A DNA stretch of 64,000 nt from Ciona savignyi (GCA_000149265.1 CH003275.1:1613764-1677763); one strand, 5' to 3'; shown: positions 13,301 to 26,000, counted from the stretch's first letter. The notes: generated by a model from the letters alone, not told the origin. Numbers and translations: made by a program.

Positions 13301-15316
13301 TTTATTTTCTTTGGAAAGGATCTTATGTTTATCCCTGTGAATGAAAAAACGCAAGGGGCTTTAACACTGTCAGATTACCTTGCACAAAATTGTCAGATTA
13401 CCTTGCACCTGTCAGGTACTTTGCCAAATGACCCAACCAACTAGATAGCAACTATTTTTGAACCTTTAACTCTTTCGCTCAAAGAGGACACACTATCTTT
13501 GGTTGCGCAAAGACGCACTCTCTTAGTGTTTATCAGACGGTGGAATATTGACTTATATCACAAACGCTAAGTGAAAATTAAATAGATTTGGAAAAATTTT
13601 GATAATAAGTTGGTCTTTAGATGGGTTGTAAACTTGTAATAAAATGTTCAAAATAACAATCCCCTGTAAACATTGGTTCTGTATTTTATTTTCAGGTTCT
13701 TATTGAAAAAGAATGGTTAAGTTTTGGACACAAGTTTCAGCAAAGAGTTGGCCATGGTGACAAAAATCATTCGGATTCTGAAAGATCCCCTGTTTTCCTG
13801 CAGTTTGTCGACAGTGTTTGGCAGATGACCCAACAGGTGAAGAAAGTTATTATAAATTTATTTTTCTTAGCATTATCCTAGCACATAATAAGCAGGTTTT
13901 ATAAAAACTGTTTTCCAGTTTACTTCTCACCGAACTGCTATCCAGTGTGGATAAGATATTCAGGTTTTATCCCTGTGAATGAAAAAACACAAGGAATCAT
14001 GAGCAAACGTCAGATTATATGGGCAATGGAAGGTCTGGTTTTCGGAGCCATTGCCGTGTGTAGATCAGATTAAAACGTTCATTCAGTTCTTTTTAATCTA
14101 TTAATGAAGTGGTTTAAAGCGCATGTTTAGTGTTTTCCCAAGGACACATTACTTCCGAACTAGCAGCTATTTTGGATCCAACAACCATGCATATTGTTCC
14201 ACCAACTCCACTAACTACCCTGACAAGTTGTCAAAGAGTAGGCACTAACTAGGCTTTACACAAATCTGATTTCACCGAATTTAAACTATTCAATTCCAGT
14301 TCCCAACTGCTTTTGAATTTAACGATCACCTTCTTATATTGATTCTTGATCATCTGTATTCCTGTTTGTTTGGCACTTTCCTTTATAACTGTGACAGAGA
14401 ACGTAGAAAAGAGGTAAGCTGTCTGTAAATTAGAAGTTGTTTTATGTTGTTCTGTAGTACAGATATCTAGTCTTATTGCTTGGTTTCATGACAAACCCTA
14501 AGCAGGATTGGGATATTTATATCACAGGGAAAATTAAAAACTCATATAATGAAGTGTGGCATAGATATGAACACTTGTGTGGGGAATGAGTACAACGGTC
14601 ATAAATGGACAGCGAGGCATACATCTGATATGTTTATTTTGGTGCTGAGTGTTTAATGTTTTGCCATCTTTTTCTGATCCAGTGTTATTTGTTCCATTTT
14701 TTGTTATTTAATACTAGAACAAACAATGAATAAACTTAAAACTCCATTGCAGGAAGTTAAAAAGAGAACAAAATCTTTGTGGTCATTGGTGTACTCAAGA
14801 CAAGATGATTTTCACAATGCACTTTATGTGTCTGCTTATCACAATCATGTACTTCTGCCAGTTCCGGCAGTACGGCATCTTGAATTTTGGTCGAGTTACT
14901 ATGCAAGATGGAACCCTAAAATGAAATCACAGGTTTGTTTTTGCTGGCCAGCAATCTAATTGCTTTTACAAATTAGTAAATAGTGAAATGTTTAACTGTA
15001 GTAACATTGTCAGTAACATTGTCATGAGATCTTTTAATTTATCATATATATATTCTCCAATAAAAGTCAATATTTTCTTTACTGGGAATAATTAGCATTT
15101 GCCGTCATTTGGGGGAGAAAGACCTAAACAAATAAATCCCATTGTCTCTTGATTCAGGAACCTGTCCAAGAGCGCCACAAAGAGCTTCTAAAAATTCGTG
15201 ATCATTTACGCAAGAAAGTGGAAGATTTAGAACGACAGCTCGCTGCTAAACAGCTTTCTTCACCAAGCGGACCTAAAATGGCAGTTCATGCTGATGCTGA
15301 GCCACTTACTGTGTAG
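7312..15316 (+). CDS. MTMR2: myotubularin-type phosphoinositide 3-phosphatase (MTMR1/2 orthologue)
   Basis: Family role: removes the 3-phosphate from PI3P and PI(3,5)P2 on endosomes. Twelve coding exons join in frame: 7312-7347, 8569-8760, 9091-9318, 9656-9820, 10141-10245, 10748-10906, 12570-12755, 13125-13283, 13696-13836, 14300-14413, 14753-14932, 15158-15316, giving about 607 aa (human MTMR2 is 643). All junctions are phase 0 with GT/AG. Residues ~35-150 form the PH-GRAM domain and ~165-545 the phosphatase. The active-site loop is HCSDGWDRT with catalytic Cys381 and Arg387 (CX5R intact), so this is an active member, not a pseudophosphatase. Residues ~556-590 are a charged coiled coil used for dimerisation in the family. 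The C terminus, EPLTV, resembles a PDZ ligand. The first exon (12 codons, ACGATGG start context) has no family support and is the least certain part. Introns hold SINEs and two inverted-repeat elements. Vertebrates have MTMR1 and MTMR2; this is probably their single pro-orthologue. Confidence 0.93.
7528..7909. mobile_element. 382-bp non-autonomous hAT-like element with 8-bp target duplication
   Basis: The inverted termini are CCCGTATGGAAAGTACG on the left and, read from the right end inward, CCAGTATGGAAAGTACG. The flanks carry an exact 8-bp direct repeat, CCTTTCTT (7520-7527 and 7910-7917). Subterminal GTGTGCA-type motifs recur inside both ends. There is no transposase; a 172-codon open frame crossing it is fortuitous. 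It lies in MTMR2 intron 1. Confidence 0.8.
7995..8107. mobile_element. 113-bp foldback (miniature inverted-repeat) element
   Basis: The 21-base ends are inverted repeats with one mismatch: CTCTA, then C or A, then ATACCCAGTGTGGGC. The interior repeats GTGGGC and CCCACAC motifs, so most of it can fold into a hairpin. No clear target duplication is visible. It lies in MTMR2 intron 1. Confidence 0.65.
8150..8242 (+). mobile_element. tRNA-derived SINE, 3' fragment
   Basis: Plus-oriented 3' part of the SINE family: GGTGATCTGACGATTGCC, then the ATTCACAGGGATAAAC region, then a TATCCTATCC tail. The head is absent. It lies in MTMR2 intron 1. Confidence 0.65.
8946..9030. repeat. imperfect tandem repeat of ACATAGGTTTTTGTG
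   Basis: Three imperfect copies of a unit containing ACATAGGTTTTTGTG and a TATA-rich spacer lie in MTMR2 intron 2. Confidence 0.6.
9525..9590. repeat. AT dinucleotide microsatellite
   Basis: Runs of ATATAT are interrupted by a TTATCATCAT-type spacer that occurs twice. It is intronic in MTMR2. Confidence 0.8.
10296..10437 (+). mobile_element. degenerate tRNA-derived SINE
   Basis: A decayed plus-strand copy keeps an A-box-like GGTTAGCTCTACTGTTAAGG, a GGCTAGTCAGTTGTGTCTTT segment matching the post-head region of the family, and a GCAAAGGTGCTTC segment corresponding to the conserved GGGCAAGGCACTT core. Confidence 0.5.
10917..10965. repeat. TG microsatellite
   Basis: A TGTGTG-rich run starts about ten bases downstream of the donor of MTMR2 exon 6. 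The rest of this 1.66-kb intron (to 12569) shows nothing I can name. Confidence 0.85.
13316..13490 (-). mobile_element. degenerate tRNA-derived SINE in MTMR2 intron
   Basis: Reverse copy starting with TTATGTTTATCCCTGTGAAT. It carries an internal duplication of TGTCAGATTACCTTGCAC and a poorly preserved head. Confidence 0.5.
13949..14190 (-). mobile_element. degenerate tRNA-derived SINE in MTMR2 intron
   Basis: Reverse copy with a recognisable tail side (GATATTCAGGTTTTATCCCT) and the GGAGCCATTGCCGTGTG segment. The head end near 14190 is eroded. Confidence 0.55.
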
Positions 15317-15613
15317 TTGATAAATAGTGTGGATTAGTATTAACCAGGCTCTATAAAATTCCAATTGTACTTTATAAAAAGTGATTTTGCAATACATTTA
15401 AAGAAATCGTTTTGTTTTAGGTGGATGGGACCTAATTTTCCAATTCTTATTAATTTTGAAGATCATATTTTTAGTTACATGTATTTTAGATGTGGGTATT
15501 GCCAGATATTGTTTAAACTTTAGTCCATTCATTTTCTAAAGTATGCTTGGTGTTTCATTTAAGTTCTAACCCATGGAACATGTGATGTGATTCAGCACTT
15601 ACACCACCAACAA

Positions 15614-15623
15614 AATAAATAAA
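15614..15623 (+). terminator. MTMR2 polyadenylation signal (two overlapping AATAAA)
   Basis: Two overlapping AATAAA hexamers lie about 300 bases past the MTMR2 stop and 130 bases before the end of the convergent MITD1 frame. They are the best 3'-end signal for MTMR2. Confidence 0.65.
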
Positions 15624-15679
15624 CCGATGTTAAAATTAATTTCGTGTATTTAATTTATAGAAATAAAATTTTGAATTGA

Positions 15680-15685
15680 TTTATT
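15680..15685 (-). terminator. MITD1 polyadenylation signal
   Basis: AATAAA on the minus strand, about 70 bases beyond the MITD1 stop. The 3' ends of MITD1 and MTMR2 therefore lie within roughly 60 bases of each other and may overlap slightly. Confidence 0.6.
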
Positions 15686-15754
15686 CGGATAAGTCAGATG
15701 TTCGGAAAATCTTAATACATTTTTTGTCAGTCTTTCCCAATATTTGATATGACA

Positions 15755-16663
15755 CTATCTTTCTCTAGTGTGTTGAGAATGAAAGATATCCACAGTTGTA
15801 GCATGACAAGGTCTAAGATCCATTTCAAAATAACCTAAACAAAATTTATCGACTTTTTTAAAGTAGTCGAGCCCTCGACCAATCTTAATGATCCAACCCG
15901 AATCAAGTCTAATTTCCCTATCGTGCAGGGAGGTCGAAAAAACTAGGTTTAAATTAATTTGGCGTGATTTTAGGCTTGCGCTAATGCTTTCTAAATTGGC
16001 AGCTTGTAGGTTTGGATTGCCATGAACATGGTCATCAAGGGTTGTTGTAAGATTTATACTCCGCACATTTCTGCACCTTGTCACAACAAATTCACAAAAC
16101 TTCAGAAAATTGTTGATCTGCAACAAAGAAGATTATACAGTTTTCTATATACCAATTAACACACCAGAAAGAAATTTACCTGATGAAAACTTCTAATATA
16201 GGCATCCTCAACCCAAATTTCATGCACAAATTCATCAAAATAGGGTTTGAATAATGTAGCGTAGCTATTTCCAGTAGTATTTTCTTCAATTTTGTTCTGC
16301 TCATGATATTTTCCAGCACTTTTAAGGTGGTTTACTCGACTTTTTACCTGTTCAGCTCTAGTCATGTACTCTTCCAGTCTGTCTCTGAAGTGCTTTTTCT
16401 TGGTAGCATCTTTGCAACCTAAAACGGTATTAGTTACCTTTATTCATGATTGACTTAACACTGTACAATAATAGATTATTAAGCAGAATTTAAAAACAAA
16501 GAAAAACCACACCCTTTAAAGCATCAAAAAGTAAATCAATTCCTTCTTGGTAACAAGTTAACGCAGGCTGCAGCCGAGATTCCTTTTCTAAGGTAATTGC
16601 TCTAGTTAATATTTTCACAGCCGAAGCTTCTATACCGGCAAAATTGTTTTGTTCGTCCGTCAT
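15755..16663 (-). CDS. MITD1: MIT domain-containing protein 1 (ESCRT-III partner)
   Basis: Family role: binds ESCRT-III CHMP tails at the midbody and coordinates abscission. Three exons on the minus strand, 16513-16663, 16180-16418 and 15755-16117, join with matching phases to give 250 aa (human is 249). Residues ~8-85 are the MIT three-helix bundle ([20 protein letters not shown] is typical). Residues ~95-250 are the phospholipase-D-like MIT C-terminal domain, with conserved [33 protein letters not shown] and [15 protein letters not shown]. The start codon is the only in-frame ATG before the MIT domain. It is divergent from PCF11 across 345 bp and convergent with MTMR2. I see no frameshift or missing motif. 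Confidence 0.95.
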
Positions 16664-17008
16664 GTGTTTAAATAAGATAAATAAAAACAGTTGAAGTATC
16701 CGGAAGCTATGTGTGACTGCTTAGTGGTGAAATAGCAAACCTGACGTCATGTCAGCGGCTGCTCTGAGACTAATCTAATCACGTGACCGGCAAGGTTTTT
16801 CACTTTTACGAATTTTGTCTATCTGTAGGCTTGATTTAGTTTTGCTCCCAATTTCGTCCTGATTTTAACATAATTTTTGCAGATTTTTTGTACTATCTGC
16901 GTTAACTATATTTGTTTAGGTAGTATGTGCATAAGAAGATTATAAAATTTAGTTGAAGTCGGCAGAGAGACCGTCTGTTTCGGTCTGAAGTTTCGTTCAA
17001 ATATCAAA
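16664..17008. promoter_or_regulatory. shared divergent promoter of MITD1 and PCF11
   Basis: Only 345 bp separate the two start codons. The stretch holds a full palindromic cAMP-response element TGACGTCA (16742-16749) and a palindromic E-box TCACGTGA (16779-16786), both nearer the MITD1 side. A CRE plus E-box pair in a head-to-head housekeeping promoter is a common animal arrangement. That these sites are used is inference. Confidence 0.6.
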
Positions 17009-20000
17009 ATGGATGACTCCATTGAAGAGTATCAATCTTCGCTGGAAGATCTTACCTTTAATTCAAAGCCCCACATCAATATGCTGACCATCTTGGCCGA
17101 TGAAAACAAGCCCAATGCTGAGAATATCGTCAAATTAATAGAAGCTCAGTTGTATAAGGTTAATTTCAGTTTTTTAAGTTGTTACAGTAAATTGGTTTAT
17201 TTAAGCAAACATAGTGTGAGTAATTGGTTCTGTATAGCATTTTTACATATCATTGTATTATTTTCTTTCTATATTCGATCATTAAAAAAGAATTTCGTGA
17301 AAAGTACACTATTCTTTTTGAATTACCATGGTATGTGTTTTCATTTTTCCATGTAAGCAAGTCTGAATAGGTAGAGAGGCTTTCTATTTCGACGGAATAG
17401 GTAGTTGCGCAAACGGAAATCAGGAGTGAGTAAAAATGAAAAAAATAGTTAGTGAAACTAAAGGACTTCAACGTACCTGATGCTGTGATGTTACCATACT
17501 TATTGGTTTCACGTTTTGGTTCTAAGAGCATTTCATTCTTAAAAGAAACGGCCGGCTTTCGAAAAGCTATGTAGTTTTGTTAAATTATGTAGTTTCGCGC
17601 TGTTTTTGTGTTTTAGTCGTGTTTTTTTGCATTATTCTTGTGTTTTAATGGCTGTCGGGAATTTGCGGGGTATTGCTAACAATATGAGACCATCACAAAA
17701 AAGTATGCACTAAGTTTCCAAAAAAATGCGCTTAGAATAAACCTCAACCTCTATTGCGGTAAACGCCGCAAAAACCATGGCTTCCATCCATTAAATGGGT
17801 ATTGTGCATTATATTTCGCTTGTTGCAACACTTTGAACTCTGTGACCACCTTTGGGGCCACAATTGGTTGTTGCTATCAAATCCGTTAACAAGCAGGCTG
17901 CAGCAAAGCTCCCAATTCTCTACCTTCTGGATTCAATCGTAAAGAATGTTGGGGAAAACTACAACCCGCTTTTTGCGAAGAACATTGTCAACACGTTTCG
18001 TCAAGCTTTTCAAACTGTAAGCACTGGTTTTGAAATTGTATTCTTAATGGGTTATTATGAATTGGGGTTTTCTGTGAGGGTAAATCGCTTATGTAATAGG
18101 ATAGTGGTAACTAAAATATTTAAGCATTACATCTGTGTTGCTTAAATAGTGCATTAGGTCTGTACACCTAAAATAGGTTTTATATTATGTCAATAAAAAG
18201 TAGATACCGATTCAAAAAATAACACTTTTGTGCTTGAAACACTGCTATGTGTACTTCAGATTAAAAGTTGGAACCTTTCACACCGGTTGTCTAAAAAAGT
18301 TTTAGTTAAATGTTTTATTTCAGGGAAATGAAAAGCAGAAAATGAGTTTATACAAGCTAAGGACAACCTGGGATGAGCATTTTCCTCTTAAAAAACTTCA
18401 TGCGCTTGATCTAAAAATCCATACGTTGGACCCAAACTGGCCAGTAAAACCACTTCCAGCTCATCTGCAAGATGGGGCAACTAATATTCATGTAAACCCA
18501 AAGTTTATTAAAAGAGTAAGTCCGTTTAAACCTTTTTAAACAAGCTTTTACACTGTCAACTACTTAATTTATCAGTATGTAACTATGATTGTAAAAAAGT
18601 GTATGTTGATTCTAAACAAAATAAATTCCATAATATTTACAACCTATAAATTATTGCTTAATAATACCACCACATCTTAAACCAGTTGTGTTTTATCTTA
18701 CAGTGGATATAAACTATGATACAATAACATTTGTTTTTCAACAGAATGAGCCTGTTGCTAAACCAGTCAATCCAGTGGTTCCTGCTAAAGCTCAAGCAAA
18801 GGTTTGTATTTTAACAGTTATTTGTGAAATTTCCGCAATAAAAGTTCTGCAATGTATTTGTTGTTTGATATGGTATAATGTAATATCGCCTTCAAAACTT
18901 TTTTTTTAAATTTCATGAAATAAAAAAGAAACCTTCTTAGCACTAAAAAAAACAAATATCCAAACTAAGTGCTTATGGGTTAAAAGTTTTAGAATACTTA
19001 GTATAAGCTACAAAACTAAAAATGCCTGTAAATAACATTGCCTAAAGGCAGTGACGTAATAATGATGTGCATTGTGTCATATGTAACACTGTAAAATGTG
19101 TCATTTGTATACTAACGGGTGTAAACAATACCTGAAATGATAAAGCTCGATTAAAAAAAACAGTGGTAAAATTTGGAACAATAGGCTTCCTAAAATTTAT
19201 TGATATATTTAATTAAAGAAATCAACACTTTTTAAATTAAAAAAAACATTTATCAGTAACAATTTTAAAAATCTTTTTTAATCAACAATAAAACAACAAA
19301 AGAATTAAGGGAAAAAAGGTTTATAAGTATAAAGAAATCGCCATGTTATTAAATCCAAGTTTTTTTAAAAACTTTAGAAAATCTTTAATAATATTTTGTA
19401 AAGGAGAAAAATAGTATTCTGACACGCATCTAAATACGAAATTTCCATTGGATTCATTGACTTTAACCACTCAACACTTGTTTCTCTGCTCAAAGGTGTA
19501 AAAAAAAAAGTCAAACTTTAAATAAACCAACAACAAATAAAATCAATATTTTATATCTGACATCAGAACTGCCTATTTTTTTAGACCAATGATGTAGACA
19601 AAATTCGCGAACAAATGATTCGGCAGCAAAAAGAGCTGTTGGACCTACAGCAGCGTAAATTAATGTTAGAATTGGAACAAACCAAGCAAGAACTGGAAGC
19701 AAAGCAGAAAGAAATGCATGTTCAAGTAGGAAAGGTAAGGTCTCCTAACATCTGACTTGTGGAAAAATATGGGTACCGGTATTATAAAATACTGATAGTC
19801 CATTATTGGGTTGGTATTATTATAAAATACTGATAGTCCATTATTGGGTTGGTATTATTATAAAATACTGATAGTCCATTATTGGGTTGGTATTATTATA
19901 AAATACTGATAGTCCATTGTTGGGTTGGTATTATTATAAAATACTGTTAGTCCATTATTGGGTTGGTATTATTTGCCATATTCAAAACGGTTGGGTTATA

Positions 20001-23000
20001 TAAAATGGCATTTGGAAGCATAAAGATTCAAAAACAAGGAACATCATACTGTATTATGGGTCCCATTTGAAAAATTGGGACACATATTGTTTTTGTCCGT
20101 TTTTTTTTTTTCTTTTTTTTTTTTTTTTTCTTTTTTTTCGTCAAACGCTTGACAGGCATGGCATGTCGCCCCGACATCTACCAGAAGGAAAAATGGAATC
20201 GCAATGAGACTTTGCCATTTGTTAGACAACATGGTCTAGATGAACAGAAACTAAAATTTTGGGAGATAAAACCAGGGGAATTCCCCCGGAACGTTAAAAA
20301 CCAAAACGGTATTTTTTTCTAAAAAACTAGCTTTTTTGGGCATAGCGCTTGAACGGCAGCTCCAATTTGAATCAGATTTGGTAAAATGTAAGTGCATTAG
20401 TAACTGATTTTACACTTGGAAGAAATAAAAAAATTACCTAGGAAAATACCCTAAAAAATAACATTTTGTTTTCAAATCATGATTGTGACAAGCACGCCAT
20501 GTCGCCCCGACATCTACCGGAAGGAAAAATAAAATCGCAATTAAACTTTGGTATTTGTTACACAACATGGTCTAGATGAACAGAAACCAAAAGTTTGGGG
20601 AATAAATCCAGGGGCATTCCCCGGGGGCGTTAAATACCAAAACGGTATTTTTTTTTAAAAAAAGTAGCTTTTTTGGGCATGGCGCTTGAACGGCTGCTTC
20701 AATCTGATTCAGATTTCGTGTAATGTAAGTGCATTACCTACTAATTTAACAATTAGAAAAAATAAAAAAAATTATTTAGGAAAATACCCTAAAAAACATT
20801 TTTGTTCTCAAATTATGATTGTGACAGGCATGGCATAACGCCCTGACATCTACCAAAGGAATAATAGAATAGTAACAAAACTTGGTCATTTGTTAGAAAA
20901 CATGGTCTAAATACGCAGTAAAAAAATTGTGGGTGATAAATCTAGGGGAATTCCCCTGAGACGTTAAAATCCAAAACGGTTATTTTTCTAAAAAATTAGC
21001 TTTTCGGGCCATAGCGTTTGAACGGCTGCTCTAATTTTGATCAGATTTAGTGGAATGCTGGATCGTTAGCCACCCTATGTCAATTAAAAGAAAGAAAACA
21101 TTTACCTATGGTAACTCCCTTAAAAACGAAGATATTTTCCTGACTCATGATTGTGACAAGCATGCAACATTGTACTGACATCTTCAACAAGGATTCGTCA
21201 AATTGAATTAAAACTTTAAGAATTGTTAGATAGCATGACCCACATATGTAAAAACAGAAACTTATGTACTAAGCCCATGGGAAATTTCCCGAAGCCATCA
21301 AAAACTAAATCGGGCTGTTTTAGGAATTTAGCTTCATTTCACTACAGCGCTTGAAAAGAAGCTTTAATTTAAAATATTTGTGGTGAAATGTTCGTAAATC
21401 TAACACGAATGTTCTTTTTTTTACCTACACCTGGAGAAGAAGTTTGGTTTGATAACTTTGGGACCCATGCGTTTATGCTTGCAGAAACAAAAACTACATA
21501 CTCAGTGTATAAGATACAAAATGTGGTTAGGGACCCTGTAGCAGTAGCATGAATATATGGCATACAACATGTGTTTTACAAATAGTGGTGGTTAAACACG
21601 TGGTTGACACTCTCTAGTTTATAGGTTGATTCAAAATTAAGTAATGGGCCAATGTTGCGAATTAAATGTACATAAAGGAGGCATTATGGTTTTAAATTAC
21701 CAATACTAACATCTGTTGATTTATGCCATGATATTCTGGTCTTAAACAGCATAATCTCAATTGATGACTGCTATTGTATAAAATAAATGGTCTGTAGAAA
21801 GTCCAGATAATTATGGGTCCCATTTGAAAAATTGGGACACATATTGTTTTTTTCTTTTTTTTTCTTTTTTTCCGTCAAACGCTTGACAGGCATGGCATGT
21901 CGCCCCGACATCTACCAGAAGGAAAAATGGAATCTCAATGAGACTTTGCCATTTGTTAGACAACATGGTCTAGATGAACAGAAACTAAAATTTTGGGAGA
22001 TAAAACCAGGGTAATTCCCCTGGGACGCTAAAATCCAAAACGGTAATTTTTTCTAAAAAATTAGCTTTTTTGGGCATAGCCCTTGAACGGCAGCTCCAAT
22101 TTGAATCAGACTTGGTGAAATGTAAGTGAATTAGTAACCGATTTAACACTTGAAAGAAATAAAAAAATTACCTAGGGAAATACCCTAAAAAATAAGCTTT
22201 TGTTCTCAAATCATGATTGTGACAAGCACGCCATGTCGCCCCGACATCTACCAGAAGGAAAAATAGAATCGCAATCAAACTTTGTTATTTGTTAGACAAC
22301 ATGTTCTAGATGAGCAGAAACCAATATTTTGGTTATTAAATACAGGGGAATTCCCCTGGGTCGTTAAAAACCAAAACGGTATTTTTTTCTTAAAAAATAG
22401 TCTTTTTTGGTCATAGCGCTTAAACGGATGCTACAATTTGAATCAGATTTGGTGCAATGTAAGTGCATTAGTCACTGATTATACAATTAAAAAACATAAA
22501 AAAATTACTTAGGGAAATACCCTAAAACATAGAATTTTGTTCTCAAATCATGATTGTGACAGGCATGCCATGTCGCCCCGACATCAACCAACAGAAGTAA
22601 TGGAATCGCAATGAAAATTTGACATTTNNNNNNNNNNNNNNNNNNNNNNNNNNNNNNNNNNNNNNNNNNNNNNNNNNNNNNNNNNNNNNNNNNNNNNNNN
22701 NNNNNNNNNNNNNNNNNNNNNNNNNNNTAGGGAAATTCCCCTTAGACCTTAAAAACCAAAACGGTTTTTTTTCTAATAAATTAGATTTTGTAGCCATAGC
22801 GCTTGAACGGCTGTCCAAATTTTATTAAAATTCGGTAAAATGTTAAAACATTAGACACTCTGTTCCAATTAAAAAAAGAAAACATTTACTTATAGGTTAA
22901 TTTCCATGAAACGAAGATATGTTTCTGAATTGTGATTGTGACAGGCATGCCATAGCCTATCGCACCAACATCTCCAACAAGAAGTCGACAAATCAGATTA

Positions 23001-26000
23001 AAACTTTAAGAATTGTTACATAACATGACTTACTTATGTAAAAACAAAAACTTATCTACTTAACCCAGGGGAATTCCCTGAAACAATGAAAAACTAAATC
23101 GGACTGTTTTGGGAATTTAGCTTTCTTTCACTACAGCGCTTGAAAAGAAGCTATAATTTAAACATTTTTGTTAAAATGTTCGTAAATTTAAGACGTTTAT
23201 TCTCTATTTAACTAAACATGGAAAATAAGTTTGGTTTGTTAACTATGGGACCCATGTGTTTATGCTTGCAGAAACAAAAACTACATACTCAGTGTATAAA
23301 ATACAAATTGTGGTTAGGGGCCCTGTAGCATGAATATATGGCATACAACATGTGTTTTACAAATAGTGATGGTTTAAACCAGTGTCAATTCTTTTTTACA
23401 TTTTTAGTCCTGTCGGGAATTACCCGTATTTTGCTTGGATAACTTAATTGTGTTAAAAACACACAAAACATAACTGCCACGAGCGAAAGGCAGAAGCAAA
23501 ATTAGAACAATACACGTTGCCCTTGGATTTTGAAAGATAATGTTCTTGAAAACAAGTGGGTCCTGAGTTGACTTGAATACATGACATGCGCTATAAGAAT
23601 GAATGGTTTTGAACTAAATAGAAATAGAAATCTTCGATTTAAACAGCGTAAAGTTGTCCATACTTGTAAAATATAATGGATCTGTAATAATAGGCTATAC
23701 AAACCAGGACAATAAAACCAACTATGATCGTTTCACATCATAAAGCCGTCCGGCTGTAATTCCACACCTTGAGGTTTGTATTAAAAGAATGTCTTATATA
23801 AATGAAGGTTATTTCGTTACGGTGTGAATTTGTGTTGCGAGTATAGAATAAAGCCATGTTGTATTCAAGCTTTTCAGAGTGTCGACTGACTAGAAAGGTG
23901 GTTCTTTTCTGCAAATTTGGAAAGATTCGTAGGCTAATCGACAATTTTGTCATGTGTTTGTGAGGTTACAAGTTGAATATATGTGAAATTGGAATTGTTT
24001 AGTTTGAGCTATACAGATTTCCCATAAATATTACCGCGCACTTTTCTTCAGGGCTTTATATCACTTGGTCATAGTTATGGGTCCCATTTGAAAAATTGGG
24101 ACACATATTGTTATGGGTCCCATTTGAAAAATTGGGACACATATTGTTTTAGTCCGTTTTTTTTTTTTTTTTTTTTGTCAAACGCTTGACAGGCATGGCA
24201 TGTCGCCCCGACATCTACCAGAAGGAATAATGGAATCGCAATGAGACTTTGTCATTTGTTAGACAACATGTCCTAGATGAACAGAAACCAAAATTTTGGA
24301 AGATAAAATCAGGGGAATTCCCCTGGGACGCTAAAATCCAAAACGGTATTTTTTTCTAAAAAATTAGCTTTTTTGGGCATAGCGCTTGAACGGCAGCTCC
24401 AATTTGAATCAAACTTGGTGAAATGTAAGTGAATTAGTAACCGATTGAACACTTGAAAGAAATAAAAAAATTACCTAGGAAAATACCCTAAAAAATAAGC
24501 TTTTGTTCTCAAATCATGATTGTGACAAGCACGCCATGTCGCCCCGACATCTACCAGAAGGAAAAATAGAATCGCAATCAAACTTTGTTATTTGTTAGAC
24601 AACATGTTCTAGATGAGCAGAAACCAATATTTTGGTTATTAAATACAGGGGAATTCCCCTGGGTCGTTAAAAATCAAAACGGTATTTTTTTCTTAAAAAA
24701 TAGTCTTTTTTGGTCATAGCGCTTAAACGGATGCTACAATTTGAATCAGATTTGGTGCAATGTAAGTGCATTAGTCACTGATTATACAATTAAAAAACAT
24801 AAAAAAATTACTTAGGGAAATACCCTAAAACATAGGAATTTTGTTCTCAAATCATGATTGTGACAGGCATGCCATGTCGCCCCGACATCAACCAACAGAA
24901 GTAATGGAATCGCAATGAAAATTTGACATTTGTAAGAAAACATGGTCTAGATATGCAGAAACCAAAATTTTGGGTGATGAATCTAGGGAAATTCCCCTTA
25001 GACCTTAAAAACCAAAACGTTTTTTTCTAATAAATTAGATTTTGTAGCCATAGCGCTTGAACGGCTGTCCAATTTTATTAAAATTCGGTAAAATGTTAAA
25101 ACATTAGACACTCTGTTCCAATTAAAAAAAGAAAACATTTACTTATAGGTTAATTTCCATGAAACGAAGATATGTTTCTGAATTGTGATTGTGACAGGCA
25201 TGCCATAGCCTATCGCACCAACATCTCCAACAAGAAGTCGACAAATCAGATTAAAACTTTAAGAATTGTTACATAACATGACTTACTTATGTAAAAACAA
25301 AAACTTATCTACTTAACCCAGGGGAATTCCCTGAAACAATGAAAAACTAAATCGGACTGTTTTGGGAATTTAGCTTTCTTTCACTACAGCGCTTGAAAAG
25401 AAGCTATAATTTAAACATTTTTGTTAAAATGTTCGTAAATTTAAGACGTTTATTCTTTATTTAACTAAACATGGAAAATAAGTTTGGTTTGTTAACTATG
25501 GGACCCATGTGTTTATGCTTGCAGAAACAAAAACTACATACTCAGTGTATAAAATACAAATTGTGGTTAGGGGCCCTGTAGCATGAATATATGGCATACA
25601 ACATGTGTTTTACAAATAGTGATGGTTTAAACCAGTGTCAATTCTTTTTTACATTTTTAGTCCTGTCGGGAATTACCCGTATTTTGCTTGGATAACTTAA
25701 TTGTGTTAAAAACACACAAAACATAACTGCCACGAGCGAAAGGCAGAAGCAAAATTAGAACAATACACGTTGCCCTCGGATTTTGAAAGATAATGTTCTT
25801 GAAAACAAGTGGGTCCTGAGTTGACTTGAATACATGACATGCGCTATAAGAATGAATGGTTTTGAACTAAATAGAAATAGAAATCTTCGATTTAAACAGC
25901 GTAAAGTTGTCCATACTTGTAAAATATAATGGATCTGTAATAATAGGCTATACAAACCAGGACAATAAAACCAACTATGATCGTTTCACATCATAAAGCC

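Noticed and set aside
20055-21470. Transposon bounded by TATGGGTCCC and GGGACCCATG inverted ends
   Set aside because: Similarity between blocks continues about 150 bases beyond GGGACCCATG, and no target duplication is found, so the inverted match is not an element boundary.
23502-23953. Two minus-strand open frames repeated at 25755-26206
   Set aside because: They recur only because the DNA is duplicated; both are short, lack family features, and single-base changes alter residues without sign of constraint.
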